Shown here piece by piece: positions 54,765 through 63,955 of a stretch of 64,000 nucleotides of DNA; within the stretch, counting starts at the first letter, position 1; each line of letters opens with the position of its first letter. The notes below the pieces were generated by a model. It saw only the letters and a program-made list of their open reading frames with translations. It did not search any database and had not been told where the DNA came from. Source of the DNA: Pseudarthrobacter sp. PS3-L1 (GTDB lineage: Bacteria; Actinomycetota; Actinomycetes; Actinomycetales; Micrococcaceae); the NCBI RefSeq assembly GCF_030063285.1, contig NZ_JASISU010000001.1, positions 434,001 to 498,000 on the forward strand. The letters run 5' to 3'. The translations under genes were made by a program, and so were the position numbers.

Positions 54765-55325
54765 GTGGATCTCGACATGGACTTTCCTGCGCGGAAGCCT
54801 GCGGAACCCGAGAGCACAGTGCCTCCGGCGCGACGGGCAGTGCCCGCCTGGCGTACCGGGAAACCCGATGCTTTCCTGGCAGCGGCCCAGGATTCTGCAC
54901 GGACTGCCATTGAATCGATCACGTCCCCTGCAGCGGTCGGCGCCCATCAGGGTGCGCGCAGCGAGGGCGACAGGCTGGTCACGCACCTGTTTGAATGCCG
55001 GCTCGCGGGGTATCCAGGATGGCAGTGGTACGCGGTTTTGACCCGTAATTCCCGCTCAAAGTCGGTGACAGTTAACGAGCTCGGGCTTTTGCCGTCCGAG
55101 GCGTCGGTCCTTGCTCCTGTGTGGGTGCCGTGGGCGGAGCGTGTCCGGCCTGAGGACGCCCAGGATTCCGAGAACGATTCTGCCGGCGATGGTCCCGTCG
55201 CTGCCGGCAGCGACGACCTGGCAGGGGCGCAGTCTTCGGCCCCCGAAGGCGACGACGAGACTGAGGACGACGAAGACCGGGAGGCCGACGCCGCCTGGTC
55301 GCGGTTGGCCGACGACGCCGACTGA
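54765..55325 (+). CDS. DUF3027 protein
   Basis: A 186-residue actinobacterial protein. DAFLAAAQDSARTAIESI and GDRLVTHLFECRLAGYPGWQWYAVLTRNSRSKSVTVNELGLLPSEASVLAPVWVPWAERVRPED form the DUF3027 domain. The last 60 residues are almost all Asp/Glu/Ala. Its function is unknown, but it is regularly adjacent to a cold-shock gene, as here. GTG 54765 is the earliest plausible start; ATG 54777 is an alternative. Confidence 0.85.
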   Translation: MDLDMDFPARKPAEPESTVPPARRAVPAWRTGKPDAFLAAAQDSARTAIESITSPAAVGAHQGARSEGDRLVTHLFECRLAGYPGWQWYAVLTRNSRSKSVTVNELGLLPSEASVLAPVWVPWAERVRPEDAQDSENDSAGDGPVAAGSDDLAGAQSSAPEGDDETEDDEDREADAAWSRLADDAD

Positions 55326-55378
55326 TTCGGCTCCCGCGATGGCCTCTTGTTGCTGCGGGGCCACGCAGGGAAGACGCT

Positions 55379-55409
55379 GATGGCGCCGGTTCGTGGAACC
55401 GGCGCCATC
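55379..55409. terminator. bidirectional hairpin between DUF3027 gene and serC
   Basis: GATGGCGCCGGTTC pairs perfectly over 14 bp with 55396-55409 around a GTG loop. It lies 20 bases before the serC stop and 54 after the DUF3027 stop, in the space between two convergent genes. Confidence 0.9.
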
Positions 55410-55428
55410 GGCGTCTCACGACTGGGAA

Positions 55429-56640
<1,212 letters not shown>

Positions 56641-56839
56641 CTATATTGTGCCTGACTACACTTTTGGAGGCTCCCCCAGCGCCTCGAAGTCCGCTCCCTG
56701 AGACACGGGTCTGGGCGACGCCCGAATTATCCGGACCTATTCAAAATAGGCTAGGCTTGGACTTTGATGGATGTGGCACCGCTGAACTGGACACCGGTGC
56801 AAAGAACGCTGAATTGATGCGCTCGAGGAGCTGAGCTGG

Positions 56840-57535
56840 ATGACCGATCTGATCGATACCACCGAGATGTATCTTCGGACCATTTTGGAGCTGGAAGAAG
56901 AAAACATCGTCGCCCTGCGGGCGCGTATCGCGGAACGGCTGCGGCACTCCGGGCCAACCGTCTCCCAAACGATTGGTCGGATGGAACGTGATGGTCTTGT
57001 GGTGGTCAGTGGCGACCGCCACCTTGAGCTCACGGAGACCGGCCGAAAGCGGGCCACGGAGGTTATGCGTAAGCACCGTCTTGCTGAACGGCTTCTTGCC
57101 GACGTGATCGGCCTGGACTGGGCTTACGTCCATGATGAAGCCTGTCGCTGGGAGCATGTCATGAGCGAACGGGTGGAACGCCGCATCTACGAACTTCTGG
57201 ACCACCCCACCGAATCGCCGTACGGGAACCCGATCCCGGGGCTCGCCGCCCTGGGGGGCAAGCCGGCGGCTGCCTTCACCGAGGGAGTGGTCAACCTGGT
57301 GCAGGCCATGAACGGCTATGCAGCTGATTCTACGATTACGGTGGTTCGGCTGGCCGAGCCCATCCAGGTGGATCCGGAGCTTTTAGTCCAGCTTGATGAG
57401 GGCGGAATCCGGCCTGGTGTCCGCGTGACGCTGGGGCGCACGGGCGACTACATTGCTGTGCGCGTCGCAGGGATTGATGGCGCACTGGAACTGCCGTCTG
57501 AGGTTGCAGCCCACGTTTTTGTTAAGGTCGGCTGA
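56840..57535 (+). CDS. DtxR/IdeR-family metal-dependent repressor
   Basis: A 231-residue protein. The N-terminal winged helix reads DTTEMYLRTILELEEENIVALRARIAERLRHSGPTVSQTIGRMERDGLV. The dimerisation and metal-site domain follows (HRLAERLLADVIGLDWAYVHDEACRWEHVMSERVERRI, with the Cys/Glu/His ligands), and then a C-terminal SH3-like FeoA domain. All parts of an IdeR-type iron repressor are present. The length suits IdeR (about 230). A TAGGCTAGGCT at 56747-56757 resembles half an iron box, so autoregulation is possible. Confidence 0.95.
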   Translation: MTDLIDTTEMYLRTILELEEENIVALRARIAERLRHSGPTVSQTIGRMERDGLVVVSGDRHLELTETGRKRATEVMRKHRLAERLLADVIGLDWAYVHDEACRWEHVMSERVERRIYELLDHPTESPYGNPIPGLAALGGKPAAAFTEGVVNLVQAMNGYAADSTITVVRLAEPIQVDPELLVQLDEGGIRPGVRVTLGRTGDYIAVRVAGIDGALELPSEVAAHVFVKVG

Positions 57536-57580
57536 GGTCGATTCTGGAACCCTGCGGGTTATCCACAGATTATAACGGAA

Positions 57581-57610
57581 TTGTTACTGAGTCCCGTTGT
57601 CGCCTATAGT
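57581..57610 (+). promoter_or_regulatory. candidate sigma-70 promoter of the M23 hydrolase gene
   Basis: TTGTTA (57581-57586), an 18-base spacer and TATAGT (57605-57610). It lies in an AT-richer patch just after the regulator gene and just before the first c-di-AMP riboswitch. Transcription would therefore start at about 57617 and include the whole aptamer. Confidence 0.7.
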
Positions 57611-57639
57611 TTAAGTGCAACGCTGATACCCAAGCGTTA

Positions 57640-57880
57640 TACGAGCCACATCATCTGAAGCCGAGCCTTGCCAGCAGATGGTGCGCATGAAGTACCTACT
57701 GGCAGGGGCGGGGGAACCACGAATGACCGTCACAAGACGGTCTTGGGGTGAAGTCCGCAGCGCCATGCCGGTCCATTGGAAAGTCCCATCGGGGGACCCC
57801 TGTGCGACAACCGGTTTGGCTCAGTGGACCGGGTCGACTAACTCTCTGATCCGAATCCGACAGCTAACTCCGCAGGCTAT
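57640..57880 (+). ncRNA. ydaO-type c-di-AMP riboswitch 1
   Basis: It holds the conserved box GGCAGGGGCGGGGGAACC near 57701-57718, TTGGGGTGAAGTCCGC near 57742-57759, and the closing CCGAATCCGACAGCTAACT block at 57851-57869. These are the ydaO/c-di-AMP aptamer signatures. Its boundaries are approximate. It fills most of the 362-base gap before the M23 gene. In actinobacteria this riboswitch usually shuts off wall-hydrolase expression when c-di-AMP is high. Confidence 0.92.
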
Positions 57881-57897
57881 CCAGAGAGGAAACATTC

Positions 57898-58725
57898 TTG
57901 ACTACGCAGAACCCCAGGGGTCGCCGCCGCGCGACAGGCCCCGCTCCGGTGCACGTGCGCGCCGGAGTAACCGCTGTGGACCGCCCACGAGATCCACAGC
58001 GGGCAGCGCGCCTGCGTCGAAGCCCTTACCGCCAGGTGACGGATTTCGCAGCGGCCAGCGGGATAGGCCAGAAAGCCGGTGCTGCACTCGCAGCGGCCGG
58101 TCTCTTGCTGACGGTAACGATGCCCTTGGCGGGCCCGCTCACAGCTCAGGCCCAGCCCGCAGAGACAGCGGCAATCGCCGCCACTGCAATCCCCAAGCCG
58201 CAGATTTCCGCGGATGCCGGGGCTGTTATTGACTTCAGCCGCACTGCCGTTTCAACGCAGGCCGATCCAGACGGCAAGCTCAAGGCACTCTTGTCCGCCC
58301 AGTCCGCTGGACCCATCACAGCTGCATCGACCGCCGGTACGCTAGGTGCGCCGCTGGATGTCATGGCGACATCTTCGCCCTTTGGTTACCGGGTCAGCCC
58401 CATCACTGGCGGTTCCGGAGAATTCCACCGAGGCCAGGACTATGTGGCCCAGTGCGGAACAGAAGTAAAGGCTGCAGCAAGTGGCACCGTCACTTTCGCT
58501 GGATGGCACGAGTATGGGGGTGGCAACCGCGTTGTTGTCGACCATGGCAACGGACTTGAAACTACCTACAACCACCTGTCCTCCTTTACTGTCAAGGTTG
58601 GCCAGAAGCTCACCCGTGGTGAGGTGCTTGCCCTGAGCGGCACCACTGGCGCATCGACCGGCTGCCACCTCCACTTTGAGGTCCAGATGAACGGCGACGT
58701 TGTCGACCCGATTGGCTGGCTCTGA
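57898..58725 (+). CDS. secreted M23 (LytM-type) peptidoglycan endopeptidase
   Basis: A 275-residue protein. A long basic N-terminal region comes first, then a signal helix (AGAALAAAGLLLTVTMPLAGPLTAQAQ). A C-terminal M23 domain has zinc ligands His/Asp in GEFHRGQDYVAQ and the pair in GCHLHFEVQMNG. It cleaves peptide cross-bridges in the wall. TTG 57898 follows GAGAGGAAACATTC and lies about 20 bases past the riboswitch end. The second hydrolase gene has the same TTG arrangement. Confidence 0.93.
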   Translation: MTTQNPRGRRRATGPAPVHVRAGVTAVDRPRDPQRAARLRRSPYRQVTDFAAASGIGQKAGAALAAAGLLLTVTMPLAGPLTAQAQPAETAAIAATAIPKPQISADAGAVIDFSRTAVSTQADPDGKLKALLSAQSAGPITAASTAGTLGAPLDVMATSSPFGYRVSPITGGSGEFHRGQDYVAQCGTEVKAAASGTVTFAGWHEYGGGNRVVVDHGNGLETTYNHLSSFTVKVGQKLTRGEVLALSGTTGASTGCHLHFEVQMNGDVVDPIGWL

Positions 58726-58805
58726 GCCAAACGATGGAACGCTCTCGCGGAGGTGCCAAGCCCCGTGATCAGAACGTGACATTGCTGTCAAACTGTTGTA
58801 CCGTT

Positions 58806-59022
58806 TAGACCGCACCAGCTTTTCCGAGGCTGGCGCTCATGGGTGGATTGCCTAGCTCTGCCACCACTCATGATCCGTTCGCATTAATTCGTCTGGCAGG
58901 GGCGGGGGAACCAATTGTGGCTTTCTTTCGGGAAAGCCTTGGGGTTAAGTCGCAAAATCTCGCCTAGAGATCGCGCGGCCGGGTGACTCCCATCCGAATC
59001 CGACAGCTCACCTCGCAGGCAC
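58806..59022 (+). ncRNA. ydaO-type c-di-AMP riboswitch 2
   Basis: It holds GGCAGGGGCGGGGGAACC at 58895-58912, TTGGGGTTAAGTCGC near 58939-58953, and the closing CCGAATCCGACAGCTCACC block at 58994-59012. Two boxes are identical or nearly so to riboswitch 1. Start and end are approximate. It fills the 314-base gap between the M23 and NlpC/P60 genes, so the second hydrolase has its own c-di-AMP control. Confidence 0.92.
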
Positions 59023-59039
59023 TGGGAGAGGCCACCTTC

Positions 59040-59849
59040 TTGTCTTCACGCACTACTGCCGCGCGCCACCGTGCCCTTGCGGTCCACACCAATCCTCTGG
59101 GCACGCTTTCACGCACTGTCAGCGCAAACGCTGGAACCGTAGGCCGCCAAGCTGCTGTCATCGCAGCAGCGTCAGGACTTGTCCTTGCCGCTGGCCTCCC
59201 GGCCACAGCCGCAGACACCGCCGTGGGCGTCTCTGCTTCCACGGAGACTGTGTCGGTGTCCGCTGCGGCCATCACCGCTGCTCCGACTGCACTTGTAAGC
59301 TTCGAGCGCCTGGTTGTCACCACGACACCCGCCCCCGTCGTTGAACCCGTTCCGGAGCCAGTCGTGGAGCGCGTTGCCGAGGCAGGCGCCACCCCGGCGA
59401 CAGTAGAGCGGACAGCTTCGGGCACCACAGACGTAGCAACGGCGTCGTCAGCCCCAGCCGCGCAGGCATCACCGGCAGCTGCCGCTGAGCCGGCGCCCGC
59501 GAAATCAGGGCCTTCTGCTGCAGCCGCCGGCTTGGCTGGAATCGCCTACACCGGGATTGGCAGCCCTTACGTGTGGGGCGGAACCACACCAGGCGGCTGG
59601 GACTGCTCAGGTTTCACGCAGTGGGTCTATGCCCAGGCCGGAATCAGCATTCCCCGCGTCAATGCGTGGAACTCCATGACTCCCACGTCCAACCCGCAGC
59701 CCGGTGACCTGGTCATGCAGAACGGCGGAGCCCACGTGGGAATCTACGTCGGCAACGGCATGATGGTCAGCGCACTCAACCCGTCACAGGGCACCCTGTT
59801 GCACGCCGTGGCCGCAACCGGCAGCAGCTCCTTTTACACCGTCCGCTAG
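59040..59849 (+). CDS. secreted NlpC/P60 cell-wall hydrolase
   Basis: A 269-residue protein. The N-terminal signal region (GRQAAVIAAASGLVLAAGLPATAADT) is followed by an Ala/Pro/Val-rich stalk to about residue 165. A full C40 domain ends it: GSPYVWGGTTPGGWDCSGFTQWVYAQAG with catalytic Cys, then GGAHVGIYVGNG with catalytic His. TTG 59040 is chosen because GGGAGAGG precedes it at 59024-59031. The longer frame would start inside the riboswitch. It is a paralogue of the next gene. Confidence 0.93.
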   Translation: MSSRTTAARHRALAVHTNPLGTLSRTVSANAGTVGRQAAVIAAASGLVLAAGLPATAADTAVGVSASTETVSVSAAAITAAPTALVSFERLVVTTTPAPVVEPVPEPVVERVAEAGATPATVERTASGTTDVATASSAPAAQASPAAAAEPAPAKSGPSAAAAGLAGIAYTGIGSPYVWGGTTPGGWDCSGFTQWVYAQAGISIPRVNAWNSMTPTSNPQPGDLVMQNGGAHVGIYVGNGMMVSALNPSQGTLLHAVAATGSSSFYTVR

Positions 59850-59966
59850 ATCCCTCCAGGCTAAATCCCCGTACAGGGCAGCACGGCACGGCAGTCCCTG
59901 ACGCCGGCCGTTTGCCCAAAGGCCCAGGACTCCCAACAGTCCCAGGGAAAAGGAAAGAGAGTACCC

Positions 59967-60797
59967 ATGACCACTCGTGTCATAGCAAGGCACCGCGCGG
60001 AAGTCACCTCGACCACCTCGCTGGCGGTAATCGCCAAGTCCGTAAGCTCCAATGCTGGCACCATGGGGCGTCAGGCTGCTGTTATTGCCGCTGCTTCCGG
60101 GCTCGTCCTGACTAGCGCAATCGCTGCCAACGCGGCTGAGCCAACAGCTCCGCGTGAAGCTGCACCGGCGTCCACCCTGGCCGTTCAGTCCTCCACCAGT
60201 TCGGTCATTTCGGCCGAATCGACAGTGGCCATCTCATTTGAGAAGCCGTCAGTCACCACAAGCCCTGCCCCTGTTGTGGCCCCCGAGCCAGAGGTTGTCG
60301 AGGCTCCGGCTGCCGTAACTGCGGAGGTCGCCCCCGCTGTACAGGCAGCACCCGCCGGTGCAGTCACTCCTGCTGCACCGGTTGCTGCAGCAGCCCCCGC
60401 AGCCCCCGCCGCCCCCGCTGTCACAGTCACTCCGAAATCTTCCGCTCCGGCTGCCCCTGCGGCGTCCAATGGAATCGGTGGCGCCATCCTCTCGGCCGCC
60501 TACGCGCAGATCGGTATTAACCAGGACTGCACAGCCCTGGTGTCCAACTCCCTCGCAGCGGTTGGTATCAACTTCCACGACTGGCCCGCCGGGTACTTGT
60601 CGCTTGGCCGCACCGTGAGTGCTGCCGAGGCCCAGCCGGGCGATATCGTCTACTACGCCGATGGCGGGGCAGGTGCTGCCCACGTTGCGATCTACGCTGG
60701 CAACGGCCAGGCAGTGCATGGCGGCTTTAACGGCTCCACGATTCTCTTCAGTGTCAACGTGGGCTCAGGGCCCACATTCGTCCGCGTCAACGGCTGA
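59967..60797 (+). CDS. secreted NlpC/P60-like protein, paralogue of the preceding gene
   Basis: A 276-residue protein. Its N-terminal region (SSNAGTMGRQAAVIAAASGL) is almost identical to that of the upstream hydrolase, showing tandem duplication. A very Ala/Pro/Val-rich stalk follows. The C-terminal C40-like domain is divergent: QDCTALVSNSLAAVG replaces DCSGFT-type around Cys, and AAHVAIYAGNGQAVHGG keeps His. Cys and His are present, so activity is plausible on a different bond. It has no riboswitch of its own and likely reads through from the second one. Confidence 0.88.
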   Translation: MTTRVIARHRAEVTSTTSLAVIAKSVSSNAGTMGRQAAVIAAASGLVLTSAIAANAAEPTAPREAAPASTLAVQSSTSSVISAESTVAISFEKPSVTTSPAPVVAPEPEVVEAPAAVTAEVAPAVQAAPAGAVTPAAPVAAAAPAAPAAPAVTVTPKSSAPAAPAASNGIGGAILSAAYAQIGINQDCTALVSNSLAAVGINFHDWPAGYLSLGRTVSAAEAQPGDIVYYADGGAGAAHVAIYAGNGQAVHGGFNGSTILFSVNVGSGPTFVRVNG

Positions 60798-60810
60798 CCA
60801 GCTTGCTCTT

Positions 60811-60842
60811 GAAGGACCCGCACCCCAGGGTGTGGGTCCTTC
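60811..60842 (+). terminator. terminator after the hydrolase cluster
   Basis: A 15-bp stem (60811-60825 with 60828-60842, one G-T pair) and a 2-base minimal loop (the end pairs probably open in the RNA), 13 bases after the last hydrolase stop. Confidence 0.88.
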
Positions 60843-60985
60843 GGCCGTTAACAGGCTTCTCCGGGGTGGATTAGTTCATCAGGGGATCTGCTGTTTACTC
60901 TGTACTTGTCGATCCATAGCCCGGACATGCCGGGGGCAGCCGGCCCTCGTGCCCCTGACGGGTGCGGCCCCGAAGAGGTACGTGC

Positions 60986-61486
60986 ATGCGCACTCTCGTT
61001 CTGAATGCTGGATATGAACCGCTGGCGGTTGTGAGCTTCCGCCGGGCGCTGGTGCTTGTGCTGGCAGGGAAGGCCAGTGTTATTGCAGAGTCCGGGGAGC
61101 CGGTGGTTGGTCCGCAGGAGATTCTGGCAAGGCCGTCGGTCATTCTGTTGAACAGGTACGTCAGGCCCCGGTACAACGTGAGCACCCCAGTCAGCCGGAG
61201 GGGAGTGTTGCGCAGGGACGGCCACAGATGTGCGTACTGCGACAAGACCGCCCACACCATAGATCACGTTCATCCACGGTCCCGTGGCGGTGCCGACTCT
61301 TGGGAGAACCTCGTCGCAGCGTGCCTGCGCTGCAACAATGCCAAAGGAAACCATACCCCCGGGGAGATGGGATGGCGGCTCGGATTTGTGCCCGGACCAC
61401 CGCATGGGGCGATTTGGCAGATCAAGGAACTTGAAAAGCCTGCAGCTGACTGGACCGAGTTCCTGCGTCCGCCGTCGGCAGCATAA
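60986..61486 (+). CDS. HNH endonuclease-family protein
   Basis: A 166-residue protein. The HNH motif is VLRRDGHRCAYCDKTAHTIDHVHPRSRGGADSWENLVAACLRCNNAKGNHTP. It has the CxxC zinc pairs (CAYC, CLRC), the DH catalytic His and the NN step. The N-terminal 60 residues (MRTLVLNAGYEPLAVVSFRRALVLVLAGKA) are the standard lead of this bacterial HNH group. It is widespread in actinobacteria and not linked to mobile DNA here. The ATG follows CGAAGAGG. Biological role unknown. Confidence 0.93.
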   Translation: MRTLVLNAGYEPLAVVSFRRALVLVLAGKASVIAESGEPVVGPQEILARPSVILLNRYVRPRYNVSTPVSRRGVLRRDGHRCAYCDKTAHTIDHVHPRSRGGADSWENLVAACLRCNNAKGNHTPGEMGWRLGFVPGPPHGAIWQIKELEKPAADWTEFLRPPSAA

Positions 61487-61517
61487 GAATCACGGGCGTG
61501 GGCGGTACGCTGATCGA

Positions 61518-62153
61518 ATGGAATTCGACGCCATAGTCCTAGCTGGCGGGCGGTCCTCACGTCTTGGCGGAATCCCCAAGGCTACGCTGGTCTACCACGG
61601 CGAGACACTCTTGCGCCGGGCCGTCCAGGCTACAGCTCACGCTGGAGCGCGACGGACAGTTGTGGTGGGGCCGACGATGCCATGGCTGGCAGCGGAGGCC
61701 CTTTTTGCCCGGGAGGATCCGCATTTTTCCGGGCCGGCCGCTGGGATCGCTGCAGGACTCGCGGCGCTGGCTGGCGATGGTCAGGCTCCCGCGCGGTGGA
61801 CGTTGGTCCTTGCGTGTGACATGCCGTTCGCTTCCTCGGCCATTGGCGCCCTGCTTGGTGCGTTCGAGCTCCCGGGCGACGTTGACGGTGTGGTTGCCGA
61901 CGCCGGGGACGGGCACCGTCAACACCTCGCTGGATTCTATGACACAGATGTGTTAACTGAGGTGGCGGCTGGGCTCGACGCTTCAGGAACGCTCATCAAT
62001 GCGTCTGTACGCGCCCTGCTTGCTAATCTTGAACTCGTGGCAGTCCCCGTACCTGAGGGGAGCACCGACGACGTCGATACCTGGCACCAGGCAGAGGTAT
62101 TGGGAGTTACCGCAGCCACGCAGCGCAACGATCCGGCAGCGCCGGCAACCTAG
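61518..62153 (+). CDS. mobA: MobA-like molybdenum cofactor guanylyl/nucleotidyltransferase
   Basis: A 211-residue NTP-transferase. The nucleotide-binding signature is VLAGGRSSRLGGIPKATL at the N-terminus. VLACDMPF carries the metal-binding Asp, and the Rossmann-like remainder follows. MobA-type proteins attach GMP or CMP to molybdopterin. Its place directly before moeA supports this over a sugar nucleotidyltransferase role. ATG 61518 starts MEFDAIVLAGG; the upstream in-frame extension lies in the HNH gene. Confidence 0.9.
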   Translation: MEFDAIVLAGGRSSRLGGIPKATLVYHGETLLRRAVQATAHAGARRTVVVGPTMPWLAAEALFAREDPHFSGPAAGIAAGLAALAGDGQAPARWTLVLACDMPFASSAIGALLGAFELPGDVDGVVADAGDGHRQHLAGFYDTDVLTEVAAGLDASGTLINASVRALLANLELVAVPVPEGSTDDVDTWHQAEVLGVTAATQRNDPAAPAT

Positions 62154-62172
62154 GATGCTTTGGAGGCAGACG

Positions 62173-62514
62173 GTGACAAGCCAGGACGAGATTTTGCAGC
62201 AGTGGTGCCAGGAGTTGCTCACAGCTTTTGAGCTGGAGGATGTTGACCTAGACCCGGCTGCGATCCTGTCCCTCGCGGGTATTGCAGCCCATTCCGTTAT
62301 TCGACCCGCAGCGCCGCTCACAACCTTCATTGCCGGTTTTGCGGCAGGCCTCGCGGCTGGAACCGGTCAGGCAACGGACAGTGTCGCCATGGGCGCTGCA
62401 TTGCGGGTAGCCCGCGAGGCTGTTGAACGTCGGCGGCCGGCAGAGTCAGAACCGGGGAGGGTCCATTCCGGAGTGACGGGCAACGAGACCCTTGGTGCGG
62501 ACAAGGCGGAGTGA
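62173..62514 (+). CDS. DUF6457 protein of the molybdenum cofactor operon
   Basis: A 113-residue protein. DEILQQWCQELLTAFELEDVDLDPAAILSLAGIAAHSVIRPAAPLTTFIAGFAAGLAAG is a helical domain resembling DUF6457. This is found in actinobacteria next to mobA/moeA or fdhD. GTG 62173 follows TGGAGGCAG, a better ribosome site than ATG 62155. It is 19 bases after mobA and overlaps moeA by four bases. Its role in cofactor handling is unproven. Confidence 0.78.
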   Translation: MTSQDEILQQWCQELLTAFELEDVDLDPAAILSLAGIAAHSVIRPAAPLTTFIAGFAAGLAAGTGQATDSVAMGAALRVAREAVERRRPAESEPGRVHSGVTGNETLGADKAE

Positions 62515-63887
62515 ACGAGATTCCTGTCCCCGGTCCGCTTCAGCCGGCAGTCCACGAGGCCGTGGGCGCCAGGCACCTAGAGCACTCCTGGCAGGAGGCC
62601 AGGCAGGTTGCCGCTGCGGCAGAGCCTGTCCGGACGTCAGCCGTTCCCCTTGCAGAAGCTATTGGCCGTGTCCTCAAAGAACCCCTCCGGGCCGCACAGG
62701 ACATGCCGCACTACGCATCAGCGGCCATGGACGGGTGGGCCGTAAACGGCACCGGACCGTGGATCATTGTGCCTGCAGGGGAGCGGTTGAGCCCACATCA
62801 GGGGTCCGCCATCGCCACCGGTGGGCTCATGCCGCCCGGCGCGAAAGCCGTCCTGCGATCGGAAAGTGCACTCAGGACAACTGACGACGACGGACTTGCT
62901 GTGATCGCCGCTGGCGGGACGGCACGGCCAGGGGAACCCAAGAATGGCCAGCACGTCAGGCCAGCGGCAACCGAGGCCCGGGTAGGAGAGGATCTGGTGC
63001 CAGTGGGCACGCTACTCTCTCCCGCCCACGTTGCCCTCGCAGCCCTGGCTGGTGTGGACTCACTGGCTGTTGAGGGCAAGCCGCTGGTCCGTCTCCTTTA
63101 TACGGGTGCTGAGGTCATCCTGCAGGGACGTCCAGAACCAGGGCAGGTCCGCGATGCATTTGGACCGCAGTTGGGACACGTGGTGAACCTTTTGGGCGGT
63201 ATACCGGCTGGCCAGCAACGGATCGGCGACTCGTATGAAGAGTGGTTGAAGGCTCTGGAGGAAAGCGGTCCGCAGGAACTGCCAGCCGACGTCGTCATCA
63301 CCACCGGCGGCACGGGGCGCTCCGCTACGGATCACCTGCGCAGCGTGATCCGTGAACTGGGCGGGAATCTGTTAGTGGACGGTATCGCCATGCGACCCGG
63401 GCATCCGACGCTGTTGGCTGAACTGCCTGATGGCCGTTACATCCTGGGCCTGCCGGGCAATCCATTGGCCGCGATGGTGGCGCTGGTAACCATTGGCGAA
63501 CCATTGCTTGCGGCGCTTGCGAACAGGCGTCAGGCTCCAGCGTTGGATGTCCCGTCTGGCACAGTCATTGACGCAAGTACCGGCCCCACGAGGGTGGTTC
63601 CGTTCCGCCTGGTGTACGGGATGGCCTCACCTGCGAACCGGGTAGGCTCGGGAATGCTGCGCGGACTTGCCTCGGCCGATGGCCTCCTTGTGGTTCCGCC
63701 GCACGGTGTCCAGCTGGGTGAGAAAGTTCCCGCGCTTGAACTACCCTGGCGCGCGGGGTATCTTTCCACAGCCCTTGCGAAGACGGCAGCAGCGTCGCAG
63801 GTCCGCAAGCCGCGGGTCCGGCGAGAGAAAGCCGCAGGCCCGGTGGACTGGAGCGCCCTCCTAGAACCGGGAGATCTGAGTCCCTGA
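62511..63887 (+). CDS. moeA: molybdopterin molybdenumtransferase MoeA
   Basis: A 458-residue MoeA that inserts molybdate into adenylated molybdopterin. It has APLAEAIGRVL-like AVPLAEAIGRVLKEPL, DMPHYASAAMDGWAV, the central GGTGRSATDHLRSVIRELGGNLLVDGIAMRPGHPTLLAEL region, and LPGNPLAAMV. A non-conserved basic tail ends it. The GTG start overlaps the DUF6457 stop. It completes the mobA-DUF6457-moeA unit, with a possible molybdoenzyme gene next. Confidence 0.95.
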   Translation: MNEIPVPGPLQPAVHEAVGARHLEHSWQEARQVAAAAEPVRTSAVPLAEAIGRVLKEPLRAAQDMPHYASAAMDGWAVNGTGPWIIVPAGERLSPHQGSAIATGGLMPPGAKAVLRSESALRTTDDDGLAVIAAGGTARPGEPKNGQHVRPAATEARVGEDLVPVGTLLSPAHVALAALAGVDSLAVEGKPLVRLLYTGAEVILQGRPEPGQVRDAFGPQLGHVVNLLGGIPAGQQRIGDSYEEWLKALEESGPQELPADVVITTGGTGRSATDHLRSVIRELGGNLLVDGIAMRPGHPTLLAELPDGRYILGLPGNPLAAMVALVTIGEPLLAALANRRQAPALDVPSGTVIDASTGPTRVVPFRLVYGMASPANRVGSGMLRGLASADGLLVVPPHGVQLGEKVPALELPWRAGYLSTALAKTAAASQVRKPRVRREKAAGPVDWSALLEPGDLSP

Positions 63888-63955
63888 TCGCACGATGCGC
63901 CGGGCCAGGGCTGGGGTTGCTGGCTTGCAGCGGCAGTCCTTGGGATGATGGCACT

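Noticed and set aside
56747..56757. TAGGCTAGGCT before the DtxR-family gene as a full iron box
   Set aside because: Only the left part of the box is present; the right arm (TTGGAC) does not match. It is mentioned as a possible half-site only.
60986..61486. HNH gene as part of a mobile element or defence island
   Set aside because: There are no flanking repeats, integrase or restriction genes. It sits between wall-hydrolase and cofactor genes with matching base composition.
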